Shown here: piece by piece, positions 43,540 to 55,200 of the stretch
How positions within the stretch are numbered: position 1 is the first letter of the stretch
Layout: every line of letters begins with the position of its first letter
Assembly (NCBI GenBank): GCA_037126765.1
Contig: JBBCBC010000002.1
Location: 19,189,853 to 19,253,852 of the forward strand
Length of the DNA: 64,000 bases
From: Stenogyne calaminthoides
Lineage: Eukaryota; Streptophyta; Magnoliopsida; Lamiales; Lamiaceae
Direction of reading: 5' to 3'
Position numbers and translations under genes: made by a program
Notes under the pieces: model-generated
Databases searched by the model: none
What the model was told of the DNA's origin: nothing
The model's input: only the letters and a program-made list of their open reading frames with translations

Positions 43540-44046
43540 ATGGCTTTGCTCAAGGATGATTCTGATACGAATCGTACTCTTGGTAGGTTTAATCCTCTCT
43601 TTGAACTTCTGGATATAGCTTGTAAATGCTTTTTTCTGGTTGCATTGCTGTAAGCAAAATAGAATGATGGTTCTTATAGAGAAGCATGGCGAATTCCGTT
43701 TTCAATTTCGTTCTTAGATTTCAGATTTCTTGAAAATCTTGACGGTGGTTTGTGTATGATCTATTCCGGACTCTATCTTTTGAGTAATGTGAATTTATAT
43801 TCGACAGGTTCCGTACTTGGAATAAATCGATTTATAGGGGCTACACCAACCGCCGCCGCCACCACCGCCACCGCCACTGCCGCCCCGCTGCCGCCACCCA
43901 TTTTTGTTACACAACCACATCAGGTTCCCACCATTCAACTGACTATCACGCTAATGCCTCGTCAAGCTACTCTTCTGCTCATAATCATTTTTATGGCCTT
44001 AGGAATAATGATGATCATGTTGCTCATTATCTTACATAAAATCTGA
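43540..44046 (+). CDS. Small two-exon gene, 93 aa, C-terminal membrane helix
   Basis: Exon 1 (43,540-43,582) encodes MALLKDDSDTNRTL. A donor TTG|GTAGGT and acceptor TTCGACAG (43,807) join it in frame to exon 2 (43,808-44,046): GSVLGINRFIG, an Ala/Thr/Pro-rich stretch from a CCG/CCA-rich microsatellite, PIFVTQPHQVP, then a strongly hydrophobic stretch (LLLIIIFMALGIMMIMLLII) and LHKI before the stop. The shape suggests a tail-anchored or type II single-pass membrane protein. The gene is not recognised. It lies in the only stretch of the window without element termini on both sides, which favours host origin, but a decayed fragment is equally possible. The same sequence reappears, scrambled with satellite, at 50.4-50.9 kb. 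Confidence 0.45.
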
Positions 44047-45288
44047 TGATCTACTTCTCCATCCTCCATATGCACATCTACTGATTCAGGCCTGTTATAT
44101 ATGGTGTAATTACTTCCATTGCATAGATTTCCCTATGAAACTTTTTGGGACTTGAAGTCTCGGATTACCCACTTTCAGTTGTGATGTAAATCAAGTTTTG
44201 AGTACATAATATGATTTGGCTATTGGTCATTGTGAAATTTTAACAGTTTATGACTTGTACTAGGATTTTCTTTTAAAAATCTGTATGAAATTTATATCAT
44301 ACTTACAAACTAATATCATTGCATTTATCAACTGATATCATTATACTTATAAACTAAGACCATAATATTTAATGTTATTGGTATTTGTTTATAAAAGTTA
44401 TGGTACCAATTTATAAATATAATGATATTAATTTTATAGTATGAAAATGTTTCTCAGGAGAATTTGGGTAAAAATATCGTACACACGTGTATATTAAGCA
44501 ATTTAGTAATGATAATAGCCACACCATTTTTTAATATTTTATTGATGTTCAATATGCACCTTTATTTAATTTTAATTATATATAAAAATATTGTTCATAA
44601 ATTATTTTAGGTGCTCATAACTTGAATGAGTTGGTTTTATGTGAAAAATTTCACACATGAAAATGGCTAGGTCTTGTTACTTTTGTATGCACTTATTAAA
44701 GCACCATGATGCACTCATAATAAGTTTTTAGAAAGCGTCTTGTTTTGTTATCTTTGAAAAAAGTGTGACTTATTTACACATAAAAGTGCAACTGTTAATA
44801 TGGAAATATATTGCATATTTCTGTTTTGTATAGTTCTTGACGCTTAAAATCTTACTATGAGTCTTGTGTCTTGATTGCACATGAGAGACCCAATTCCATG
44901 AAAATATATTAAAATAAAAAAAAGAAGGAAATAGTGATTTTTGCGGGTCAACCATCATGTTGCGAATTCATGTCTATGACTAATAGTCTAATATATAACG
45001 AAATGGTAAAAGTTCGCGTTAGTTGTGTCAAGTTGATCAAGGAATCATTGTTCTTCCTGAAGGTCACAGGTGCAATATTGGTTAAACACATTTTTTTATT
45101 TTTTATTTTTTCCTGATCGACTTTCCTTCAATGCTTTTTCTAATTCCATTTTTTTCTGACTTTCCAAATCAAAAAAAAAAAATTCTATTAATCAATTATT
45201 GCAATAATATATCTAAAACTTTAATATTTTTTTTAAAATATTACAATAAAATATAAAAAAAATTCATATTTTTTTTTCAGTATTACTT
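44047..45288. other. AT-rich DNA downstream of small gene
   Basis: I see no coding features or terminal repeats. A stretch of ATATCATT/TAATGATAT repeats of both orientations at 44,295-44,445 could fold. Parts of this region reappear within the mosaic at about 50.9-51.7 kb. Confidence 0.4.
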
Positions 45289-46118
45289 GTTTATGTTTAA
45301 TAATATTATTCATCTACATATATAGTTACGTATATAAGTACTAGACTATAAAAAAGTAAATATTGTTTCATTGCATGATAAATGCAACATAATATTACAT
45401 ACAAAGAGTAATAGTATTACAATTTACATTAAACTGTATTCTATATAAAAGGTGCACTCAACCGTACAAACAAACCCACTCTTTTTCGCTTCGTCTTTTT
45501 CTACCACCAAAATTTGGTAGTGGAGCATATCCTCGCCCTCTTCTTCCCTAATCACACACTACCAAAAAGACGGGTTTTAACGACGATTTTAGTGATGGAA
45601 AAAGTCATCACTTATGACAATAGTGACGGTTTTGGCGACGGAAAAAAAAATTTAGCGACGGTTTTTTTGTGACCGTCGCTAAGTAGCGACGGTAATAGCG
45701 ACAGTTTATGTTTAATAATATTATTCATCTACATATATAGTTACGTATATAAGTACTAGACTATAAAAAAGTAAATATTGTTTCATTGCATGATAAATGC
45801 AACATAATATTACATACAAAGAGTAATAGTATTACAATTTACATTAAACTGTATTCTATATAAAAGGTGCACTCAACCGTACAAACAAACCCACTCTTTT
45901 TCGCTTCGTCTTTTTCTACCACCAAAATTTGGTAGTGGAGCATATCCTCGCCCTCTTCTTCCCTAATCACACACTACCAAAAAGACGGGTTTTAACGACG
46001 ATTTTAGTGATGGAAAAAGTCATCACTTATGACAATAGTAGATTTGTTTTTGGCGGCGGAAAAAAAAAAAAAAAAAAAATTAATGACAGTTTTTTTGTGA
46101 CCGTCGCTAAGTAATGCT
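45289..46118 (+). repeat. 415-bp tandem duplication spanning a CACTA left end and its flank
   Basis: Unit 1 (45,289-45,703) and unit 2 (45,704 to about 46,118) are nearly identical: the flank GTTTATGTTTAATAATATTA..., then CACTACCAAAAAGACGGG (45,557 and 45,972), then TTTAGTGATGG/GCGACGG repeats. Both carry ACA before CACTA. Differences cluster at the far end of unit 2, where an A-tract and TTAATGACAG replace the cleaner first copy. Confidence 0.95.
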
Positions 46119-46235
46119 TACTTTGATAATAGCGACAATTTTTTTTTCTTTCTTTTTAAATAATTTTTTTAATTAAAAAAAATTATTATATCCGTTGTTA
46201 AAGCGTGAATTTACAAAAAAAAAATGGCTCACGGT

Positions 46236-46286
46236 GGTTCGAACTCGAGCCCAGGCTCCCGGGTGGGCACCGAACCACCCGAGCCA
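46236..46286 (-). other. tRNA-like A/B-box module, element 2 (a)
   Basis: Minus strand: A box TGGCTCGGGTGGTT (46,286-46,273) and B box AGTTCGAACC (46,245-46,236). This is the counterpart of 31,391-31,443. Confidence 0.45.
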
Positions 46287-46351
46287 CGGACCATCTCGAA
46301 CCCAACCACCAAGCCTCTCAATTAAATGAGACAAATTTTTGCTCCCAAGGG

Positions 46352-46404
46352 GGACCGAATACGGGACCTATGGGCGCCTGAGTGGGGATCAAACCGCTCG
46401 GGCA
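46352..46404 (-). other. tRNA-like A/B-box module, element 2 (b)
   Basis: Minus strand: A box TGCCCGAGCGGTTT (46,404-46,391), very like tRNA Ser/Leu, and B-like CCGTATTCGGTCC (46,364-46,352). This is the counterpart of 30,911-30,963, in the same order relative to the terminus. Confidence 0.45.
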
Positions 46405-46774
46405 CTTGTTTTCTTGCGTTTACTTAATGAAATTAATTATATATGTCCTACAAATTGTTTTTTTTATTATTAAAATCCTTTATTTCAATTATCTAATTTA
46501 ATGATTTAACCACATTTTAATATAATAATTATAATTTTTTTTTAAATTTAAATTATATTGTATTATATTAAAATTATATTTTTTAAAATTTATTTTTAAT
46601 TCATATTTTTACACTTTTAAAAAAAAAAATATATTATTTCATTTGTTTAATCTAACTATCTAATAATCTTTAAAATAATAATTATATATATTTTTTATTT
46701 TATAAATTATAAATAAATAATTATATTATTTTAAAATTGTATATGTCCTAACAATTCATTTTTTTTAAACAAAT

Positions 46775-47220
46775 ACTACTTTCTAATTAAATAAGTAATA
46801 CTTTCTATTTAAACAAGTACTACTTTTCATCTAAACAAGTAATACTTTCTATTTAAACAAGTAATACTTTTTATTTAAACAAGTAATACTTTTCATTGAA
46901 CCAAGTACTACTTTTTTATTTAAACAAGTACTACTTTTCTATTTAAACAAATAATACTTTTCTATTTAAACAAGTACTACTTCTCATTTAAACAAGTACT
47001 ACTTTTCATTTAAATAAATAATATCTTTCATTTAAACAAGTAAGACTTTTCTATTTAAACAAGTACTACTTTTCATTTAAGCAAGTGATACTTTCTATAT
47101 AAACAAGTACTACTTTTCATTTAACAAGTATTACTTTTCATTTTAGCAAGTACTACTTCTCATTTTAACAAGTAACACTTTTCATTTAAACAAGTACTAC
47201 TTTTCTATTTAAACAAGTAC
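46775..47220 (-). repeat. ~22-bp minisatellite, piece 3
   Basis: Units ACAAGTA(C/A)TACTTTT(C)ATTTAA run up to AGTAC, the target site of the LTR element at 47,221. They are inverse to the array at 30 kb. Confidence 0.95.
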
Positions 47221-47588
47221 TGTTGTCACCAGAATTATTACACGTCAACAGGTCCCACCGAGACCACGTGATATGTCGTGCTTTAAGCAGATGATCTGTC
47301 ATGCTTGATGATTTGTCGTGCTTAATGATTTGTCATGCTTAGTGATTTGTCGTGTCGTATGATTTGTCATGCTTATGATTTGTCGTGCTGGTCCTCTTTA
47401 TATAAAGGACCTCACCCTTCATTGTAGAAAAACTCTGGAATGTTTCCCACATTCCTTTGGTATACCAAAAACTATATTTCAGGAAAGAACTACGATTCTT
47501 CCCGCAGTGTTCTTGTTCAATTAATTATTTGTTTGGTGGTCAAATTCAACAAGCCACATCAGAATCGTTAAATACTTGACTATCAACA
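47221..47588 (+). repeat. 5' LTR of satellite-carrying LARD
   Basis: Starts TGTTGTCACCAG and ends GACTATCAACA. U3 contains about six imperfect repeats of ATGATTTGTC(G/A)TGCTTA (47,281-47,390). CTTTATATAAAGG at about 47,395 is a good TATA box and a perfect palindrome around it. Confidence 0.95.
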
Positions 47589-48200
47589 ATTGGCGCTAGA
47601 AGGAGGGTGAGTGAATTGAAAAATTCATCAGCGACAACGACGAATCTTAAAATTCAAAAATCAAGAAAAAAAATCCAGAAATCACAAGAACACAGCCCAA
47701 AATAGTATTCGAATCCCATCCTTATATTCAACGAAACCGAACCAAATAATCACATACTCTTTGTCCAAAATCAAAATCCCCAAACCCAGGAAAAAATCCA
47801 AAGCCCCAACCGGATTTAGGAGAACCAGAAAAAATCCAAAAGAAGAAGGGAGGAGATGGAGTATCTTCACCCAATGAAACAACCTGATGGCTCAAAATCT
47901 AAACCCCACGCCTATTTTCAAAACAAAAACAACCATTCACAATTCCCAAATATACAGCAAAACAAAAAATCCAACAAACAAACCCACATCCAAGATGTAT
48001 ACATACACATATACAAAACAAACAAAGCGAAGAAGGCTCCCGGTCGCCGCGCGCCGCTTGTTGCCTCCGCCCTCCGCCGTCTCTTGACTGCGGCATCATC
48101 ACGAAAATCCGCTCGTTCAAAAAAAAAAATTTACGTCGTATCCGCCAAACCATGACGATGACGGCGGTTTTGCGCCAATTTGAGGCGTCCAAATCCCGAA
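47589..48200 (+). other. Leader after primer site
   Basis: TTGGCGCTAGAAGGAGGG begins at 47,589-47,590 and acts as the presumed primer site. The next ~600 bp are A/C-rich. A 99-codon frame at 47,856 lacks any gag signature, so I treat this as non-coding leader. Confidence 0.6.
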
Positions 48201-49440
48201 GTTGGGACGATTTTCCTGGCTTCGAGAAAAAGTCACAAAAAGCGCCCGCGATCGCGCCTCCGTTGCCTCACTTCTAATAGCCGCAGCTTCTCTGGGATCA
48301 TTAGCGTTTTTTAATCCCAAGGTTTAATCGTTTTAAAATAATAATCTTTCTACTCCCATCCGGGACTCCGCCCAATATAAGTCGAATTTTCTTTTATATA
48401 ATATTATTTTTTTTCTCATAGTCAATAGCCTCGATCTGTGCCATCGAATCCCCAAAACTCCACCACCGGTTTCTTGAACTCCTTTAAATAAGTAATCTCA
48501 TTTCAAGACTTTCTTTTTAATGTACACCGCCATTCCACCTGGCCCCGGATTTCATGGCGCCGTGTGGAAGGCTTCGTGGCGTTGGCCCATTGGGAGGTGA
48601 ATCCGTCTACTACGTTACACGAGTCACAGGTTTGATCTAATCCTGTAATTTGGGTGTGGCTTCTTAAGTGTGGGGCTGGGCCTATTTTCATGGGATGAGA
48701 CATGGGGTTTGGGCTAGATCTGATATCTATTAGTTGGGCCACAATAAAAGTTTGGGTTTTTCTGTATTTACTAAGCAATATTTTCCGCCCAACTGTATGA
48801 AGTGGGCCAAGAATATTTCCTATTGGGCTTTTACAACAAATAACAGGTTTTAAGTGTTGAGCCGGTCTCCCTTACATTATTGAGCCCAATTATTTTTTGG
48901 GCAGAAAAAAGGGTTGGGCTGGTTCTTCATTTAAATTCTGTGGGCCCAGATTTTTGGCCCAGTAGTAAAAAAAAAATGGGCTGGTGGTCAGCAGTTCGGG
49001 AGAAGAAAATTAGACGAGCACCCGGAGTCTCGCGAGCTACTCAAAGAATCTATGGGCAGTCCTTTTGCCCACCCCACTAGGTTTATTTTTATATGGCTTT
49101 TCATTCATTCATTTATTTTGGCCGTGCCTAGAATGGTCGCAGCAAAATAAGATGACCAGGGAAAAAGGATAATCGAACAGAGCAGAGCCTTGTGTTCGCC
49201 TGACGAAACAATTCGTACTTACAGATGCCCGCAACAAAGCGAGCGATGGGTACGGAGTCGCAACTAAATAAGACGACTCGATCAGAATAGTGATTACAGC
49301 AAACATAAGACAATCACGAAAGAAAAATGGGGGGTTACACATAAGTTAACCAATCCGGTTGCAGCTAATAAGACAACCAATCTGATTGCAACTCAATAAG
49401 TCAATCAAAAAACCAAAGAAGTCAGGTTGAACACAAGCAC
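48201..49440. other. LARD interior, mixed single-copy-like DNA
   Basis: 48,500-49,080 is rich in GGGCC/TTGGGC words. 49,130-49,420 has degenerate ~25-bp repeats of the type (G/T)CGCAACTAAATAAGACGAC. No coding domain is seen. Confidence 0.4.
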
Positions 49441-50381
49441 ATACGGTTTTTTTTTTTGCGATTCATTTCAAAAAAAAAGGCCGTTTAGGCCAAATATAAA
49501 AAGCTTCTGACTAAACCTCGTTCCGCTTTCTTTTTACTGAACTATTTTATCCGCCTCTACTGGTTTGTCGAAATTTCCTTTTTTATTCTCCTGCCTGCGG
49601 CAATATCTCTCCTTCTCGGCGATGATTACGCCCCTTTCGCCGGGGCAATACCGCATTCTCGGCGATGATTAAAAAAGGACTTTTGCCGCGTTTTATTTAA
49701 TAATATTATTCATCCCCTCCTACGCGTACACTAAATGCCATATATTTTTCCTAAATCTCAAATTTTTAAACGATAATTATAAGTAAAAATATATTTTTTT
49801 TTTAGTTTTTTTCTAAATACCGGTTGTTTATTTTGTGCTCTCCCTTATCTCGGTGATGTCCATTCTGTCGATTTAGCAAAGTATTCTCCACCTTCTTTTA
49901 CGATGAGATCGTGCGCCTTTTATGGTGACGACATGTCCACCTTTTTTTAATAATTTTTTATGAGATATCGTGCGCCTTTTAAAAATGGCGGACGACCCTG
50001 CCCGCCTTCTCGGCGTCGGCTCCCCGCTATCTCAGCAATGTCCATTCCATTTTTTCCCCCATATGAATTTGACTGAAACCGCTTTTTTATTTTATGAAAT
50101 TTATTAACTATTCCTCGCCATTACGGCGAGATATGAAATTATCTTTACGGTGTTCATCCGAATCCTTTTAATATTATAGTTTTTTTTATCGCCCTCCTCT
50201 TAAAATTTTATTTTTTTAAAATTCCGCTTGGCCGCCAGATTTATGGAAAAAAAATATTTTAGTCTTAATGTTTATATCTAACTATTTAATAAATCGTTTA
50301 TATTGATCTAATTATATAACGATTTTTTTACGATATGGCATTCATCCCCCTTTAAATGCATTGATCATAGTCACCTTTTTG

Positions 50382-52075
50382 TTTCCCCATGAAATTTGCT
50401 GCGCCTTCCTATTTAAAACAAGTCCTCCTTTTTGACAGACACAAAATTCCGCCAAGACGGAAGAAAAACTTTTATCTCGGCGATGAGATCGACTGAATCG
50501 TACTTTCTTTATTGTTCATCCGCTTTTATGGCGTTGAAATCTGCCTGGTTTATTTTTTTTTTTTTTTTTGGTTTTATAAACGACATGGCGTATTCCGTTT
50601 TCAAGCGAAGTCTTAGATTTCTTTCTTTTTCATCCTGCGGTGGCCATGATCTATTCAAGACTCTATCGACCGCCTTTCCGACATTCATCCACCTTTCATT
50701 TAACGTACACCAACCGCCGCGCCTTTTAAACCACCGCTTAGCCTTCCCGCTGCCGCCACGTATTCCATTCCATCGAGCAAAGTGCTCCTCACCATCCGTC
50801 AAAGATGAGATCGACGCCTTTTTATTTACGTTCATCCGCCTTCTTTACGGATCTACTTCTGATCCTCCGCATTTTCTACTGATTCGAAAAATATTATATT
50901 CCGCCTTCATGTTGCTATGAAACTTTTTTCCCACCAAGCAAAATGGTCTCCTCACCATCCCGGAATCATTAGTACATAATATCGGACCTTGGCTTTTTTG
51001 GTCGGTGTTCATCCGACTTTTCAAAAATTTTTAATTTCTTTTTTTTTCGCCCAAATCCTTTTCAAAATAGCCTTCCCATTTTATATTTTAAATCATTAAC
51101 CGATAAAACTATTCACATTACTTTGCCAATTGCTCCTCGCCATCAAAGCGACGAGATCGACCGCCTTTTTCTCGGCGCTGATCTCGCCAGCGCCGATTTT
51201 TAAGCGCGGAAGCCTTTTTTAAAAATAAAACCCATTTTTTAATATTTTAAAAAATAAATGCGTTTTTTTAACCGAGCTATGTGCTCCTATAAATTATTCC
51301 CGGGGCGAGATAGACCGCCTTTATGGCGTTGATCTGCCCTCCTTTTAGTCGCTGGTTTTTCGCTTTGGCGGCATTTTTTTCCAGCCTGTTTTATTTATCT
51401 TTGAAAAGTGTTCCTCGGCGTCCCGATAACGCCAGATCGACCGCTACCGCGTTCATCATCCACCTTTTTTTATTGATCCGCCCGCTTTTTTTAAGTTGCG
51501 CCTTGCTTTGGCGATTTTTTGCGCGTATTCCATCATGTTGCGCGGTGCTCCTCGCCATCCCCGCGATGAGATTGGCCGCCCATTGGGAGGTCATTGTTCT
51601 TCCTGAAGCACTTTTATATATGTCAATATTGATCTGGGTTTTTTATTTTTTAAGCGTGACTTTCTTCAATGCTTTTTTTAATTCGTTTATTCGTTTTCCA
51701 AATCAAAAAAAATTCTCCTCTCCATCCGGCGGCGAGATTAAAAACTTTTATTTTTTTTCATCGCCTAAAAAAAAATTCATATTTTTTTTTTAATCTATTA
51801 ATTATATTATTTTAATAATATTATTCATCTGTTTTAAGCATTAGCCTTCGGCCCTATAAAAAATTTTTCCCATTGCATGATAAATGCTCCCTATTACGCC
51901 ATCGAGGCGAGTTGATTAATTTACATTAAAAAAAAAATATAAAAGGCCTTCTCAAGTAGAAAAACAAACGACACGCGTTTTTAAGCGGTCTTTTTTACCA
52001 AAAAGTGCTCCTTGCCATCCGGCCTCTTCCTTCGACCTCGCTACGATGTTTTATCGATTTAGTGATGGAAAAAAT
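50382..52075. other. Mosaic of satellite and 43.45-45.6 kb sequence (probable consensus artefact)
   Basis: Short exact matches to 43,453-45,603 occur in the same order, separated by satellite words (GCTCCTCGCCATCC, GAGATCGACCGCC). Pairs include 50,707-50,720/43,843-43,856, 51,592-51,608/45,046-45,062, 51,821-51,840/45,296-45,315 (20 bp exact) and 51,871-51,887/45,369-45,385. No known recombination route yields such fine alternation over 1.7 kb. Confidence 0.8.
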
Positions 52076-52299
52076 GGTCGTTATTTTTCTGCCAGGTGAA
52101 TTTAATAAGCGTATTCCGCCGAGCGAAGTGCTCCTCGCCATCCCGGCGATGAGATCGACCGCCTTTACGGCGTTCATTTGCTTTTACGGCATTGATCTGC
52201 CCGCCTTTTAGGTGCTGGCCTTCCGCCAGGGACAAGTATTCCGCCGAAAAAAGAGCCCTCGACATCCCACACTCGATTAAATACGGGTTTTAACAATTT

Positions 52300-55200
52300 A
52301 GGCGAAAAAAGATCGACCGCTTTTTACGACGTTCATCCGCTTTTTTTGACGTTGATCCGTCCGCCAATTTTAAATTTTTTAATTAAGGTAGGGTATATCG
52401 CCTTCCGGCTGGTGACGCTCGTTTCCACGAAGCGAAGTTCCATCGCCATCCCGGCGATGAGATAGACCGCCTTTACGGCGTTGATCTGCCCGCCTTTTAG
52501 TCGTTGGTTTTTCGCTTCGGCGGCGCTTTTTCCACCGAGCAAAGTGCTCCTCGCCATCCTGGCGACGAGATCGACCGCCTTTACGGCGTTTATCTGCCCA
52601 CCTTTTAGGCACTGGTTTTCCGCTTCGGCGACGCGTATTCCGCCGAGCAAATTGCTCCTCGCCATCCGGTGATGAGATCGACCGCCTTTACGGTGTTCAT
52701 CCACCTTTATGGCATTGATCTGCCCGTCTTTTAAGCGTTGGCCTTCCGCTTTGGCGACGCGTTTTCCATCGAGCAAAGTGTTTCTCGCCATCCGAGTGAC
52801 GAGATCAACCGCCTTTTCAGCATTCATCAACCTTTACAGCGTTGATCGCCCCTTCCTTTAAACAGCGGCCTTCCATTTAAATGGACCGTATTCCGCCGAG
52901 CAAAGTGCTCCTCCCCATCCCGGCGACGAGATCGACCGCCTTTGCGGCGTTTATCCGCCTTCACGACGTTGATTTACTCGCCGTTTAGGCACTGGTCTTC
53001 CGTTTCGGCGATGCATATTCTGCCGAGCGAAGTGCTCCTCGCCATCCCGGTGACGAGATCGACCGCCTTTACAGCGTTCATCCGCCTTTACAGCGTTGAT
53101 CTTCCCGCCTTTTAGGCGCTGGCCTTCCACTTCGGCGACAAGTATTTCGCCGAGCAAAGTGTTCCTCGCCATCCCGGCGACGAGATCGACCACCTTTACA
53201 ACGTTCATCCGCCTTTACGGCGTTGATCTGACCGCCTTTTAGGCGCTGGCCTTCTCATTTCGGCGGCGCGTATTCCACCGAGCGAAGTGCTCCTCGCCAT
53301 CCCGGCGACGAGATCGACCGCCTTTACGGCGTAGATCTACCTTTGACCTTTTTAGCAAATCAGCGCCTTCGCCTTTCCCAAATATCGCAACGTGTTTTCC
53401 AAACAAAGCGAAGTGCTCCTCGCCATCCCGGGGACGAGATAGACCGCCTTTATGGCGTTGATCTGCCCTCCTTTTAGTCGCTGGTTTTTCGCTTTGGCGA
53501 CGCATTTTCCATCGAGCGAAGTGTTCCTCGCCATCCTGACGACGAGATCGACCGCCTTTATGGCGTTCATCCACCTTTACGACATTGATCTGCCCGCCTT
53601 TTAGACGCTGGCCTTCTGTTTTGGCGACTCGCATTCCGCCGAGCGAAGTGGTCCTCGCCATCCCGACGATGAGATTGACCGCCTTTACGGTGTTCATCCG
53701 CCTTTACGGTGTTGATCTGCCCATCTTTTAGGCGCTGACCTTCCGCGTTTTTGCGGCGAAGTGCTCCTCGCCATCCCGGCGATTAGATTAACCGCCTTTT
53801 TGCATTTCATCCGCCTTTCTGGCGTTGATCGCCAGCCTTTTTAAAGAGAACCTTCCGCTTTGACGATGCATTTTCCGCCGAGCGAAGTGCTCCTCGCCAT
53901 CCCGGGGACGAGATCAACAAACGCACCGGCATTCATCTCGCTTTACGACATTGATCCGCTTCGCTTTTAGCGCTGCCACTTCCGCCGACGACATATTCGC
54001 TGAAAGCGGTCTTCTCGCCATCCCGCTGATAGGATCGACCGCCATTACATTCATCCGCCTTTACGCATTGATCCGCTTACCTTTTTAGCGGTGGCGATCC
54101 GCTTCGGCGACGCCAGATTCCGCCCGGCGAAATGCTCCTCGCCATCCCGGCATGAGATCGACCGCTTTACGGCGTTTTATTCGCCTTCTGGATTGATCGG
54201 CCGCGGCTTTTTTAAGGCCCCGATCTTTCCGCCGAGACACGTATTTTAGGCGCCGAGCTTCAGTTCGCCATCCCGGCAGACGACCGACCTTTCGACGTTT
54301 ATCCACCTTTACGACGTTGATATGTCCGCCTTTTAGGCGCAGGCCTTCCGCTTCGGCGACACGTTTTCCACCGAGCGAAGTGCTCCTCGCCAACCCGGCG
54401 ATGAGAAAGACCGCCTTTACGGCGTTGATCTGCCCGAATTTTAGTCGTTGGTTTTTCACTTCGGCGATGCATTTTCCGCCGAGCGAAGTGCTCCTCGCCA
54501 TCCTGGTGACGAGATCGACCGCCTTTACGGCATTGATCTGCCCACCTTTTAGGCGCTTTCCTTTCGCTTCGGCGACGCGTATTCCGCCGAGCAAATTGCT
54601 CCTCGCCATCCCGGTGATGAGATCAACCGCCTTTATGGTGTTCATCCACCTTTATGGCATTGATCTGCCCGCCTTTTAGGCGCTGGCCTTCCGCTTCGGC
54701 GACGCGTTTTCCATCGAGCAAAGTGCTTCTCGCCATCCGAGTGACGAGATCAACCGCCTTTTCAGCATTCATCCACCTTTACAGCGTTGATCTGTCCGCC
54801 TTTTAGGCACTGGCCTTCCACTTCGGGGACATGTATTCCGCCGAGCAAAGTGCTCCTCCCCATCCCGGCGACGCGATCGACCGCCTTTGCGACATTTATC
54901 CGCCTTCACGACGTTGATTTACTTTCCCGTTTAGGCCTTGGGTCTCCGCTTGGCGTGCATATTACGCGGCAGTGCTCTCGCCATTCCGGGTAATGAGATA
55001 CGGCCCGCGCTCTTTGCGTTAAATCGCATTTTCGGCGTTGATCTTCCCGGCACCCAGCGGCTGGCCTTCCGCCGTCGACCATTCCACCGAGCAAAGTGTT
55101 CCTCGCCATCCCGGCGACGAGATCGACCGCCAACATTCATCTGCCTTTCTGGGCATTGATTTACCGCTTTTTAAGCGCGAACGCCACCCGGCGTAGCATT

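Noticed and set aside
44295..44445. MITE from ATATCATT repeats
   Set aside because: No defined termini or target duplication could be found.
50382..52075. Natural gene conversion between 43-46 kb and the LARD
   Set aside because: Alternation every 10-20 bp over 1.7 kb, with shrinking offset, is unlike conversion tracts; a consensus artefact is preferred.
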